Positions 40,779-49,790 of a stretch of DNA of 64,000 nucleotides are shown here, piece by piece. Source of the DNA: Pomphorhynchus laevis (lineage: Eukaryota; Acanthocephala; Palaeacanthocephala; Echinorhynchida; Pomphorhynchidae); contig WNNJ02000543.1 in assembly GCA_012934845.2 (NCBI GenBank), positions 434,001 through 498,000 on the forward strand, written 5' to 3'. Each line of letters opens with the position of its first letter. The stretch's first letter is position 1. A model generated the notes under the pieces. The model was not told where the DNA came from and searched no databases. It saw only the letters and a program-made list of their open reading frames with translations. The translations under genes and the position numbers were made by a program.

Positions 40779-41255
40779 ATGTCTCTTCTTTCATCGCTTC
40801 TTTTCCCTAAAATCGATTACTGCCTTTGCCTTTTCGCCAATTCTCCAAAATCCATCATCCTACCCCTACAACGAATAATCAACACCGCCGTTCGAGTGCT
40901 ATTTCGTCTCTGTCGCTTCGACCACACATCCACATATTTCGCCCAACTCCCCTGGCCCACCATCCACATCCGCATCAAACTCCGCCTTCTTCTCATTACT
41001 TTTCGTCTCATCGCTGTCGGCTCCCCTTCGTTAATCAACCTTCTTTTCTTAGACGACACTCGCCCTACCTTGCTATCGCTGCGTTCCCGTCATACCCTCT
41101 TACTCCACGTTCCCAATTACTCTAACAACTATGGTCTCCGATCCTTCCTCGTCGCTGCCTCACTCGCCTGGAATCAACTCCCTCTCGACGTCCGCCGCGC
41201 TCCCTCCTTTATCACATTCAAACACCTCCTCCGTTCACACCTTCGCGACACATGA
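40779..41255 (+). CDS. RT C-terminal domain of family A, copy A3, 158 aa
   Basis: Ends with 'NNYGLRSFLVAASLAWNQLPLDVRRAPSFITFKHLLRSHLRDT', the standard LINE ORF2 C-terminus (Trp-asn-xx-Pro and a final helix). It is followed at once by the 3' UTR. The same sequence appears in copy A1 at 4260-3871. The stop at 41255 is likely the natural end of ORF2. Confidence 0.8.
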   Translation: MSLLSSLLFPKIDYCLCLFANSPKSIILPLQRIINTAVRVLFRLCRFDHTSTYFAQLPWPTIHIRIKLRLLLITFRLIAVGSPSLINLLFLDDTRPTLLSLRSRHTLLLHVPNYSNNYGLRSFLVAASLAWNQLPLDVRRAPSFITFKHLLRSHLRDT

Positions 41256-41334
41256 TTTACATTTTTGTTTTGTTGTGGTCATGTAAGCGTGTGCTGGCAT
41301 GCATTTGCCACCTTAAATAAATCTTTTTTTTGTA

Positions 41335-42640
41335 AGTCTACTCGCTACAAACGCACGCAAACTGTTAGTATGGATATGCTCTGAAGCTAATTGTATTGCA
41401 AATTCCGCTAGTGATGTTGTCAACTTCTTAGATTGGATACCGAATCCAGTTAACATTCTCTTCTACATCTTTGCATTTAAGCCTGAAGGTCCAGCGCCTC
41501 CTTGTGTTCTCCTTGCTGCTGCTATTATTTCGTCTGCGTCTATAGAATAAAATATGACTGGATGATGACTAGTTACTCCCTCAACAAAATCCGATAGAAT
41601 AGCACTCTGATCTATTTCAGCAGGGAAAGGGTGTAATTCTGCTAGCTTCTCTATTACAGTATTTGTACCAACTTTCGAATCGGGAGAAAGAATGGGTGAA
41701 TCGTCTTTAAATTCTAGAAGTCTGGTTGCTGAAGCTACACATCCATTCTCCATTAGCCGAATGTAGTTTTTATGCCAATCAATCTTCTTTGTTTTCACAT
41801 TGCAATGGGATGTTGTCTGCAACATCAATGCTTCTTCATATACACTTATAAAGTCTTCCGCTTTCCAACTCTTTAAACGACGTTCAATGGTCTTTCTAGT
41901 GTAAGAGATCTTACGCGTTGGGATTTTTTGAAGGATACACTGTGAGAAAACCGTTGCTTTCATCAATGAGATTTGGCCATCATCTTTGTCATTTGCTATT
42001 AAATTGTAATAAGAAGAAAGAATATCTATAAATTCGTTACTCGCCGTACATATAGGAAGTTGCATGAGGTTGGGGCGCCAATTACATACCTTATAATATA
42101 TGTATTCAATAGAAATACTGGGTGTCGTTATATTACTTACTGCCCTTGCCCGTGCTGTTGCATCGTTGTTTCGAAATGTAGATAAGGAATCTATTGAATC
42201 TATGCATGAAATACAACTCCGGCTGATTTTGTTCGTAATCAATTGACTAGTATCCTTACGAACTTGGTCGTTGAATATGCTAGTCGGATCTGTTTGTGTA
42301 GAATTTCGACATTGGATAGAATTCACATTGATAGACTCCGATTTGGGGAATATATTTTTAATTCGATTACGACAGCCTGGTGCTCTGCAATTCACACACG
42401 GGCTTGATTTTTTCGCACATCGACACCCACGACAAATGGCCGCTGCGCCGTTGCAATTACAACATCGTATTTCATCTGTTGGTTTTCCGCGAACCATTCT
42501 GCGTACTCCGGATGTACCCTGGACGTACGACTTTGAAATTGTATGTGTGTTAAAGTTGTGTGTTTAATCACTTGAGATACTTGTGTTCGATCTGTATGTA
42601 TTTTAGATTGTATGTTATTTATCTCAAATGTGGTTTAATT
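41335..42640 (-). mobile_element. R2-like LINE copy R1 (5' part)
   Basis: Minus strand. The 5' UTR (42640-42498) is followed by the N-terminal CXC-type cysteine cluster, the region before the RT, and the start of the RT. The RT continues past the stop at 41463 to 41335 ('LTTSLAEFAIQLASEHIHTNSLRAFVAS'). The 3' part is lost where the end of copy A3 adjoins. The 5' UTR resembles those of R4 and R5 (TTTGAGATAAATAACATACA). Confidence 0.75.
41463..42497 (-). CDS. R2-like ORF N-terminal part (CXC domain), 344 aa
   Basis: Starts 'MVRGKPTDEIRCCNCNG', equivalent to the starts of R4 and R5. Residues about 11-48 form a dense cysteine cluster ('CCNCNGAAAICRGCRCAKKSSPCVNCRAPGCRNR') like CXC domains of MSL2/tesmin proteins, presumably for DNA binding. 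A region conserved in the family follows ('WRPNLMQLPICTASNEFIDILSSYY', 'KISYTRKTIERRLKSWKAEDF', 'WHKNYIRLMENGCVASATRLLE'). The frame ends at the beginning of the RT ('AARRTQGGAGPSGLNAKM'), where a stop occurs. No catalytic RT residues lie in this fragment. Confidence 0.75.
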   Translation of the reverse strand: MVRGKPTDEIRCCNCNGAAAICRGCRCAKKSSPCVNCRAPGCRNRIKNIFPKSESINVNSIQCRNSTQTDPTSIFNDQVRKDTSQLITNKISRSCISCIDSIDSLSTFRNNDATARARAVSNITTPSISIEYIYYKVCNWRPNLMQLPICTASNEFIDILSSYYNLIANDKDDGQISLMKATVFSQCILQKIPTRKISYTRKTIERRLKSWKAEDFISVYEEALMLQTTSHCNVKTKKIDWHKNYIRLMENGCVASATRLLEFKDDSPILSPDSKVGTNTVIEKLAELHPFPAEIDQSAILSDFVEGVTSHHPVIFYSIDADEIIAAARRTQGGAGPSGLNAKM

Positions 42641-42711
42641 ATAATTATTATTTTTTTTTATTTTTTATTTTTTTTTATAATATAAATTATTCAAAAATAA
42701 GACAGCTTAAA

Positions 42712-42731
42712 GGTTACCCTCTAATGGGTCC
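42712..42731 (-). promoter_or_regulatory. R2-like 3'-terminal motif (copy R2)
   Basis: On the minus strand this reads GGACCCATTAGAGGGTAACC. It is shared with copies at 45161-45180, 57546-57563 and 62606-62623, always about 50-90 bases before the AT-rich end. It may be the signal that the RT recognises on its template. Confidence 0.55.
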
Positions 42732-42790
42732 AAAGTGGCAATTCAAAAACTGAATTTTTAGTTCAAAGGGAGTTGATCGTACAAATCGAC

Positions 42791-45001
42791 TTAGAGTGGT
42801 GCGTCCTTATCGTGAATTAGAGTTCCTGGTTCTTGATACCTGTTTCGCATAGCCATCGATGTGGATTTTATAATAAGGAGTGAAATCCTGGCTCTTTCTT
42901 GACGGATCAAATCGGGATATGAAAGGTTGTTGTTGCTCGCTTTAAGTGAAGATATGCGCTTAAGTATCGAGTCCGCTATCTTTCCAATACCACCAACAGT
43001 TGAGAAAATCAACGGGTGAAACGAAGCATTTTCTATTTTCGCAATCCGCTCTGTATATTTTGCCTGCTTCCGATTTTCATGGTACTTGAAGGGATCCTTC
43101 ATTGTATCCAAGGAATAAGACGGCGCTAGGTTGTTGAAAACGCATACGTCCATAAAGGACCGCTCCGTCAGATTCCCGAAGAGGCCAGTACATCTTATGT
43201 CTGATCTTGCCTCTCTGTCCCGTGATGTGGCTTGAGATTCAAAAATGACTGTGTCTGAAACCGGGAGCAATACTGGTTCTGTACATACGAGTCGACAGGT
43301 TTCCTTGAGTGATCTAGCAATCTCGTTAGCGACACTGTTGTGACGAATGAAGTTGAAACAGCCTGTCTTGCATGAAAGTGCGTGTATTGTTGTTAGAGAC
43401 ACTCCACACGCACACTCACCCAAATAGCGATTCGGTTTCCACTCGTATCTTATTGAAATCGCGTCGTGGAATTCTGAGGAGGATATGAACAAACCCTCAA
43501 CAAACCCTGCTGTTAACCACGAGTAGGCACCTTTCATGCTGGCATTCCATAAAATTGTCTTTAAATCATTTTTAGAGTTACTAGTAATCTCCGTCACTAT
43601 TCTGTTAAACTTTATTATGTTCATTTCTCTTATCTGCTTGACTACATTATGCTGAGACGTTTCTAGGGGAACTTCTGAGTGGTCTCTATCTACACTAGCC
43701 CTATACATCATGCGTGATTTCTCGTATTCATTATAGCATTCTTGAGTATAGTCGACTATACCAAGTCCTCCATATCTGCATGGTAAAGCTACTATTCTAC
43801 TTGACTCATCGTCGAGGCTGTTGATTCCCAGCATTCCCGGCAAAAGATTATGAAGTATCGCATTCTTTAAAGGTATTAGAAGACAATCTGCTACTTCACA
43901 TGTTCTAAGAATGTATGAAAATTTGTGTAGCAAAGCTTTGATTAGCAAAGTGTATCCGGCGAAGGCGTCTCTATCGGCAATCTGTTTTAGCTTTTCTATT
44001 TGACCTGACCAATTCGTTACTTTGTTGATTATCTCGGTTTCAACATATTGTTCGAGCCCAATCATGCTCCCAAGGTATTTGATTCCATCGCATCGAATAT
44101 CTACACCATCATCCGCGAGTTCATCCAGACAATCAATATTACAGGTTTTGCCTGTCAATACAGTACATTTTGATGAATTTGTTATGAATCCAAACGCGGG
44201 TCCTATTCGGTTAAGCTCTTTCCATACCTTATTTATATCGCTTGGTTTGCCCACGCACGCTCCATCATCGGCGTACCAACAGTGTTTAGCGTTTGGAGCT
44301 ACTTGTTTTAGTTTTCCAATTAGTGGCATCGAGGCTGCAGCGAATGCTGCCATGGCGAGAGGGTCTCCTTGTATGAAACCTTCTGTTGATTTTAATATTG
44401 AGTTATCCACCACCAGCATCGAAGGTTGAATGTAGGTATTGTGCAATATCGTCGACATTGTGGGACAGATGAATTTCATATTTTCCAGTGCCATTTTTCG
44501 GTTGCAGTTATTAAAGGCATTGGTTGCATCTATTAGTAAGATGCATTCATCAGAAGATTGACTAAACGCATCTCGAATCGTGTGAATAGCAATCTCTGTT
44601 CCACATCTTTGGCCTGCACAAAGTTGCGTAAAACCACATACACTCCTAACATCTTTTCCAATAAATGACAACACGGTACGTCCCGCAATCCGTCTCAATA
44701 CTTCTCCTACTCCAATGGGTCTAATCCCATTATGCTTTTCCAGCGGTATAAGGCGACTGACTGTGAACGCTTGTAACGCTACTGGATTTAACTTTTCGCT
44801 TGAAATCTTTATTACAAATCCGCATATCGCTGCGGCAAGACGTTTTGAGGCTAATCCATGTATTGTTAGAAATTTACGCCACTCATCTGCACATACTCCC
44901 GAAGGCCCGGCAGATCCCTTGGTACTTTTGGACGCTTTAATTATATCATCAGGTGTGATATCGAAAAACCTTGTGTCGTGATGATCCACACAACCAGCCA
45001 T
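42791..45001 (-). CDS. R2-like RT and restriction-like endonuclease, 736 aa
   Basis: The frame is intact from the RT fingers to the end. RT: 'GSAGPSGVCADEW', 'NGIRPIGVGEVLRRI', motif A 'CILLIDATNAFNNCNRKMAL', motif B 'STEGFIQGDPLAMAAFAAASMPLI' and catalytic 'HCWYADDGACVG' (about residue 245). The thumb has 'LPCRYGGLGI'. Then comes a zinc motif 'CACGVSLTTIHALSCKTGCFNFIRHN' (about 550), and the PD-(D/E)XK nuclease with 'ARSDIRCTG' and 'SFMDVCVFNNLAPSY' (about 620-650). Zinc motif followed by RLE is the layout of R2-group LINEs, which insert by target-primed reverse transcription. Compared with R5 it lacks about 280 N-terminal residues, including the CXC cluster. The first ATG is therefore an artefact of truncation. 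Confidence 0.85.
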   Translation of the reverse strand: MAGCVDHHDTRFFDITPDDIIKASKSTKGSAGPSGVCADEWRKFLTIHGLASKRLAAAICGFVIKISSEKLNPVALQAFTVSRLIPLEKHNGIRPIGVGEVLRRIAGRTVLSFIGKDVRSVCGFTQLCAGQRCGTEIAIHTIRDAFSQSSDECILLIDATNAFNNCNRKMALENMKFICPTMSTILHNTYIQPSMLVVDNSILKSTEGFIQGDPLAMAAFAAASMPLIGKLKQVAPNAKHCWYADDGACVGKPSDINKVWKELNRIGPAFGFITNSSKCTVLTGKTCNIDCLDELADDGVDIRCDGIKYLGSMIGLEQYVETEIINKVTNWSGQIEKLKQIADRDAFAGYTLLIKALLHKFSYILRTCEVADCLLIPLKNAILHNLLPGMLGINSLDDESSRIVALPCRYGGLGIVDYTQECYNEYEKSRMMYRASVDRDHSEVPLETSQHNVVKQIREMNIIKFNRIVTEITSNSKNDLKTILWNASMKGAYSWLTAGFVEGLFISSSEFHDAISIRYEWKPNRYLGECACGVSLTTIHALSCKTGCFNFIRHNSVANEIARSLKETCRLVCTEPVLLPVSDTVIFESQATSRDREARSDIRCTGLFGNLTERSFMDVCVFNNLAPSYSLDTMKDPFKYHENRKQAKYTERIAKIENASFHPLIFSTVGGIGKIADSILKRISSLKASNNNLSYPDLIRQERARISLLIIKSTSMAMRNRYQEPGTLIHDKDAPL

Positions 45002-45059
45002 TTTTTCTTTCAGAAGGTATTCTTCGTTTTTATAATAATTATAATTATTATAAAAATAA

Positions 45060-45642
45060 GATTAGTTTAGTGAAAGAAACGATTTACGTATATAATATTG
45101 TATACGTATTTAATTTTTTTTTTGTATTTTTTTTAATCTATTATTATTTTACAATCTCTGGGTTACCCGCAAATGGGCCCGTAAATGATAATTAAGTTCA
45201 GTTTGGGTTCAAAATTCTGGACGTCCGATTGCAGATCGCGTTCCTCTGATGCATCGCGATGTCATTTTTGCAAGTAATAGGCCTAGACGCGTTCTAAGCT
45301 TTGTAAGCTCGTCGGGGTATCTGCTTGCTCGCTTATTTGCCAATTTAGATGCGATCCGTCTTAAAAGTTGTGTGGCATTTTCACCGCTTCCACCTGAGAA
45401 TGAGAAGACGGCGGGTACAAGAGACCCCCGCTCGAACTCTGTTATTCTTTCGAGATATTTACTGCGCTTTCGCTGTTGGTGGTACTTATAGCAGGACTCT
45501 GGTGTCTTGGAGGAGTTGGACTGAGCGAAAGCGTTAAACACGCAAATGTCGAAGAAAGTTCGCTCACTCCTATCACCATACAACCCTGAGCATGCAATGT
45601 CGAGCCTAGCATCACGGTCTTTTGTCGTTAAGCCGTTTCTAT
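45060..45642 (-). mobile_element. R2-like LINE copy R3, short 3' fragment with target duplication
   Basis: Minus strand. The C-terminal nuclease part, 3' UTR with the family motif (45161-45180) and AT tail. ATTATTATAAAAATAA is repeated at 45044-45059 and 45643-45658, a 16-base target-site duplication. Strong 5' truncation leaves about 0.58 kb. Confidence 0.8.
45209..45583 (-). CDS. RLE C-terminal part of copy R3, 124 aa
   Basis: It encodes 'SERTFFDICVFNAFAQSNSSKTPESCYKYHQQRKRSKYLERITEFERGSLVPAVFSFSGGSGENATQLLRRIASKLANKR', the end of the restriction-like endonuclease, aligned with the ends of R2 and R5. The preceding 'RDARLDIACSGLYGD' lies just upstream in the same frame, to about 45640. It is intact but too short to act. 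Confidence 0.75.
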   Translation of the reverse strand: MYGDRSERTFFDICVFNAFAQSNSSKTPESCYKYHQQRKRSKYLERITEFERGSLVPAVFSFSGGSGENATQLLRRIASKLANKRASRYPDELTKLRTRLGLLLAKMTSRCIRGTRSAIGRPEF

Positions 45643-45659
45643 ATTATTATAAAAATAAT

Positions 45660-46440
45660 AATAATAATTTTATTATCTTTAAAATTTGATTTTTATTTTG
45701 AATTTCTATTTCAAATTTTAGCTTGATCTAAATATAGATTGCATAAAATCTTATGTAATTATTTATTATTTATCTTTATCTTTATTTTATAAATCGTATT
45801 TGGTATTTTAGCCATATAAAATACTTGGCAGCAGAATTATCCAAGAATAGTCAGCCAGTGACTGATTATTCTTGGATAAATATTACATACAATGTCCTTG
45901 AAAATGCCTATAAATGGTGTATAAAATATTGGGAGAATTTATTCTTTTTTCAATCGTTTCTATTCTGGATACGGCCTTTTCTCTAAATAATTTATTATTT
46001 TTTAATTTATATTTTGTACAAAATTAGTGGACAGTCAACTGATCTGATTTATCAAAAGAGTATCAGATCGAAAATTCGAAGAAATAATTGTATTTCTTTG
46101 CGATATGAAATGATATGATCTACATATTTAAACATCTTTAATTGTATACTGTAATATTATCCTTGAAATTAACAAGGATAATTTAACAAAAGGCAATTTA
46201 ACATAATAAGATAATTTAACATAATAACAAAAGACACACAATCTAAACAAATATCCAACAGTATTCAACATTTTTGGTTTAATTTTGCTATGTTAGATAT
46301 ATTTTTATATCTAATTTTATGTACGTATATCCCCTGAAATATTACGTTCATGTTAAATGTATTTTTTCTAAAGAAAATTAAAATCATAATTGTTAGATAT
46401 TTCGGATGGACTATTTTAATAAATTGTGATCAGTAGTTTA
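45660..46440. other. AT-rich DNA with a hairpin
   Basis: No gene is recognised. It contains the palindrome at 45837-45879 and stretches resembling Naiad terminal sequence near 45660-45800. Confidence 0.4.
45837..45879. repeat. Palindromic hairpin related to 204-240
   Basis: Arms TTATCCAAGAATAGTCA and its near-complement around a 5-base centre. It shares the CCAAGAATAGTC core with the hairpin at 204-240. Confidence 0.6.
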
Positions 46441-46452
46441 TTAGTAGTTTTA

Positions 46453-46935
46453 TCAGGCTGAAACCTGATAGCATAGCAGTTCCACCTGATGACCTCTAAT
46501 CCTTATTCTGATACAACGTCTGTTATTTATTAGTCAATTCATAAAGATGACGTTTATTTTGAATTTCAAATTTTTATTTTAGCATGATATAAATTATAAA
46601 AAATCTTAAAACTTTTATTTTATTATTTAATTATTAAATTTTGATTTAGCATTATTATGTTTTGATTATTTTATAATTATATTAATAAATAATATACTGT
46701 TTATTTTAATAAGATATTATATAATCAAATTTCATCAGAGGAAATACGTCTGAGAAAATACTGGCCGAAACCTGATAGCATAGCTGTTCCTCCTGATGAC
46801 CTCTAATCCTTATTCTTATACATCGTCTGTTATTTATTATTCAATTCATAAAAATGACGTTTATTTTACATTTTAATTTTTTATTTTAACCTGATATAAA
46901 TTATCTAAAATCTTTTTTAACATTATTTATTATTT
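46453..46935 (+). repeat. Two solo Naiad terminal repeats in direct order
   Basis: Blocks at about 46453-46620 and 46770-46935 both read GAAACCTGATAGCATAG..., CCTGATGACCTCTAATCC and TTATTAGTCAATTCATAAA. They match the terminal sequences of N2 (28260-28440, reverse) and N3 (32575-32720). No RT sequence lies between them, so they look like solo terminal repeats or remnants of two truncated copies. Confidence 0.7.
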
Positions 46936-47118
46936 ATAATTATTTATTTTTATAAATAAAAAGACTTGAAAAAGTTTAAGAGATAAATAACACACAATTC
47001 TTTTGATATAACAACTTGTAATAATTAGAATAATACATACAATAATACTTACACCATAATAAATAATCAGTCGACTTACAAATCAACAAGTCAAACCTAC
47101 ACAATACTGACTCTCACA

Positions 47119-47361
47119 ATGCCGAAAGGTAAACCTGCCCACGAGGCAAAATGCTGCTCGTGCAATGGCCCCAATGCCAAATGTAAGGGGTGCAGATGTG
47201 TCAAATCTGGAAAATATTATGTGAATTGCTCAGCGTCCGAATGTTTGAATAGACACCACGTTAGTTTGCAGATAGCTGGAACAACAGTATCTTCATCGAG
47301 CCCATATCTATTATCAAGTATAATAAATCATGATCACGAGGTTGCACAGCGTCCTCTCTGA
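47119..47361 (+). CDS. CXC N-terminus of R2-like copy R4, 80 aa
   Basis: Starts 'MPKGKPAHEAKCCSCNGPNAKCKGCRCVKSGKYYVNCSASECLN', nearly the same opening as R5. This supports 'MPKGKP' as the true start of the family protein. One cysteine of the cluster is changed to Tyr. The frame shifts near 47340 into the next segment. Confidence 0.75.
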   Translation: MPKGKPAHEAKCCSCNGPNAKCKGCRCVKSGKYYVNCSASECLNRHHVSLQIAGTTVSSSSPYLLSSIINHDHEVAQRPL

Positions 47362-47785
47362 CATGGCTAGGTTTGAAGTCCACGAAAATGTCAATCCAAT
47401 TGATGGTGTGTTGATAACGGTTCATAATAATCGACCTGTTTCTGTTTTGATTGAATTATCGCCTATTGATTCTGCTGTTTTATACGAATCTATAATCCAG
47501 TGGCGACCCAATTTGCTGTTCCTGCCTAAATGTACGGGAAGTAATCGTTTCATTGAAACGTTGGCTTCCTTTTATTCAGAGTGCGCGCAGTCTCATCACC
47601 TTCGTCCTGGTGTGTTGAAGGTAGCGGCAGTATTTTCTCAAATCGTCCTACAACGTATACATTCTAGGAAAATTTCGATGCTCCGTCAAACACTGGAACG
47701 TCGACTAAATCTTTGGCAACCGTCTCGGTTTCAAGAATTGTCTGGTGAATCGCTTTACTTGCTACAGTCTCTTAACTATCAGTAG
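47330..47785 (+). CDS. Pre-RT region of R2-like copy R4, 151 aa
   Basis: Contains 'YESIIQWRPNLLFLPKCTGSNRFIETLASFYSECAQ' and 'KISMLRQTLERRLNLWQPSRFQELSGESLYLLQS', which align with 'CIKWRPNLFRLPRCTSSVQFVGILANLYEDAA' and 'KVSVIRKVLERRLNLWRNNNISSLFEES' of R5. The function of this conserved helical region is unknown. An RNA- or DNA-binding role is likely by position. Confidence 0.7.
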   Translation: MITRLHSVLSDMARFEVHENVNPIDGVLITVHNNRPVSVLIELSPIDSAVLYESIIQWRPNLLFLPKCTGSNRFIETLASFYSECAQSHHLRPGVLKVAAVFSQIVLQRIHSRKISMLRQTLERRLNLWQPSRFQELSGESLYLLQSLNYQ

Positions 47786-47811
47786 GGGTTTGTGACGTTG
47801 CAAGTCGCGTC

Positions 47812-48141
47812 ATGTGTAAAGCCTTGCTCTATTTGATTCGAAATGACTTACAGAGTGTAGCAGGCCTTGATCAGTTAATAGCATCTCAGAGAGCAGGTAT
47901 TGACTACGCCATACATTCTAGTAGTGACACCTACGATACCAAAAGAGATCACTGTCTTCTTGCCGTTGATGCTTCAATTGCCTTCAACTCCGTTAATCGA
48001 GCTGTGGTCCTACACAACATTGAGTTTACGTGCCCCTCGTTATCTACAATGCTGTGTAATAGTTATGCCGTACCTGCCCAGTTAACCCTTGGAGGTGATA
48101 GCATTTTATCAGTGGAAGGTTCACGCAGGAAGATCCCCTAG
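47812..48141 (+). CDS. RT fragment of R2-like copy R4, 109 aa
   Basis: RT motif A region 'CLLAVDASIAFNSVNRAVVLHNIEFTCPSLSTMLCNSY', preceded by 'LDQLIASQRAGIDYAIHS'. A frame change occurs just before the QGDPLAM motif. 'KWFADDSNFVG'-like catalytic sequence lies near 48225 in another frame. Confidence 0.65.
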   Translation: MCKALLYLIRNDLQSVAGLDQLIASQRAGIDYAIHSSSDTYDTKRDHCLLAVDASIAFNSVNRAVVLHNIEFTCPSLSTMLCNSYAVPAQLTLGGDSILSVEGSRRKIP

Positions 48142-48410
48142 CGATGGAGGGTTCGCCATGTCTTCACTTCTGTTAATTCACATTATACGCTAAGTGGTTC
48201 CCCAAGTATGTCAGAAATGGTTTGCTGATGATTCGAACTTTGTTGGCAATCCTGAAGATCTCCAAAAGGTGTGGAACATACTGCTGCAGCAGGGTCCTAA
48301 ATTCTGATATTACGTCAATGAATCAAAATGTCAATTGCTCACTCATTATGATCGCCCTAACGTCACATTATCGGATGGGTTGTCAAGATCAACTGACGGT
48401 ATAATAGTGT

Positions 48411-49790
48411 AGTGTAAACAGATACGTTTGTAAAAAGCTTTATTGAGTAATATCTACAAAACAAAGTAGTAAATCAGTACGTGTAAATAGTTTACATTAA
48501 GGGTTAAAATTTACAATATAAATGGTAAGGTAATTTTCATCACATTCTCCCCCGCCATAGATAATCTTGCAAGTAGCTCGGCGCTTGTCGTGCTCTAACT
48601 GGTCTCTTCAGTCCACTGGCGTCTGTGTCGTTGTCTTTGTCATTGAAGAAAGTTCCCTGTGTTGTGCCATGACCGCTATCGCGCATTGCTTCGCTTGTTA
48701 GTGTATTTTGGCCGGCTTCCGCTATTGCTTCGATATCGTCCTTGCAGTTTATTGGCGCGTCTTGTTGGTTGTCTTCTATTGATGGGTCGTGAATACCTTC
48801 AATCGTTGGTTCGTTTAGTTCATCCATTGGTGTGTTATTATTGCAGCATTCTTGAGGTAACCTTGCAATATCGCGATTCGAGACTGTTCTATGCTGTCCG
48901 TTAGGATATTAGACTGTTGAATAATAAAGATTTATATTCTCTAGTTTGGCTGGCAGTAAGTTAGGACAATGTTTGGATGTTCGGTTGTAGTTTTTCACTA
49001 ACACGGACTGTGCATGCGTCAGCCATTGCAGGAGTTGATTTTGTTTAAGGCATCGTCGGCTGTATCTGAAAATCCTATCGTGTAGACATTTGTTAGTGAC
49101 TGTACATAGTAAGCTACGACTGCTGTTGAGGGCGTGTTGTAGGACTTTCTCCCAGTCTTTTATTCCAAGATTGAGGGTGCGTAGTGCTAGACGTATCGTA
49201 GTCCAAATTTGGCTGACAAATCGTTCCGCTTGTCCGTTTCCTCTGGGATTGAATGGAGACGAATGACTTGAGAATATGTTCCGAGATAGTAAGTATTGTT
49301 TCAGCTTGGCTGACCTGAAGCAAGTAGCGTTATCAGAATGTATAAACTCCGGGGTGCCGAACGTCGAAAATAGCAGTTCAAGCTTCTCAATCACTGTTTG
49401 TCAACTGGTGTCTTTGCAGGGGAAACCGAATGGAAAACGACTGTATTCGTCGACCACGACCAGGAGGTAAGGATTTCTTTGTGTTGATGTTGGTAAAAGA
49501 TCTTTGAAGTCCATGGATAGCCGCTCAAATGGACGAGTCGACTTTATAGCATGGGATACTTCTAGATGCGGATACTGGGGTTTTATCTCTGAACAAACTA
49601 AGCAGTTATTGCAAGTTAGTCTTACGTCGTTGCATGAAAACGGTAGATTGTTTTTTCGTACATATGCTGTTAAGCGTCGTATTCCAGGATGGCACAAATC
49701 AACGTGTAGTTGTTTAAGAGAGGCTAGATCAGACCCTGCTGCGCAGACTCGCGTTAAAGTGTCGGCAACGTGATTTTGTTTCTGTCGGTG
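48411..49790 (-). mobile_element. LTR retrotransposon fossil (probably Ty3/Gypsy group), integrase end and one LTR
   Basis: Minus strand. This holds an integrase zinc-binding region, integrase core and downstream sequence, followed by a purine-rich tract and a short terminal repeat (about 48411-48546) with AATAAA inside. Capsid, protease and RT parts and the other terminal repeat are not present in the window. The element is broken, with several breaks and a large truncation. It lies inside or against R2-like copy R4, so it is younger than R4 or joined to it by rearrangement. Moderate decay suggests an old but not ancient copy. Confidence 0.75.

Larger units (their letters stand above)
38648..41334 (+). 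mobile_element. L2/CR1-like LINE family A, copy A3
   Basis: Plus strand. It starts inside the endonuclease (matching A2 near 9770), runs through the linker, RT palm (40091-40561) and RT C-terminus (40779-41255), and ends with the family 3' tail: 'GGTCATGTAAGCGTG', then TTAAATAAATC and a T-rich end at 41334. It is 5'-truncated by the satellite. It holds several frame changes. The 3' end abuts R2-like copy R1. It provides the 3' part missing from copy A2. Confidence 0.85.
42652..45036 (-). mobile_element. R2-like LINE copy R2, 5'-truncated, with target duplication
   Basis: Minus strand. RT plus restriction-like endonuclease in one frame, then a 3' UTR with the family motif (42712-42731) and an AT-rich tail. 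AATTATAATTATTAT is repeated at 42637-42651 and 45037-45051, a 15-base target-site duplication. The N-terminal third of the element is absent, which is the usual 5' truncation of LINE insertions. Confidence 0.8.
46940..48410 (+). mobile_element. R2-like LINE copy R4, internally deleted
   Basis: Plus strand. A 5' UTR (with GAGATAAATAACACACAAT as in R1) is followed by the CXC start at 47119, the pre-RT region (47330-47785), a deletion, and part of the RT (47812 to about 48400). The deletion removes the region from the end of the pre-RT domain to the first RT blocks. An LTR-element fossil cuts it off at about 48410. Confidence 0.75.

Noticed and set aside
46453-46870. Hammerhead ribozyme in the Naiad terminal repeat (GAAAC and CTGATGA both present)
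   Set aside because: The boxes are in the order GAAAC then CTGATGA. A permuted (type II) fold would need stems I and III between them, and no adequate pairing or cleavage triplet is found.
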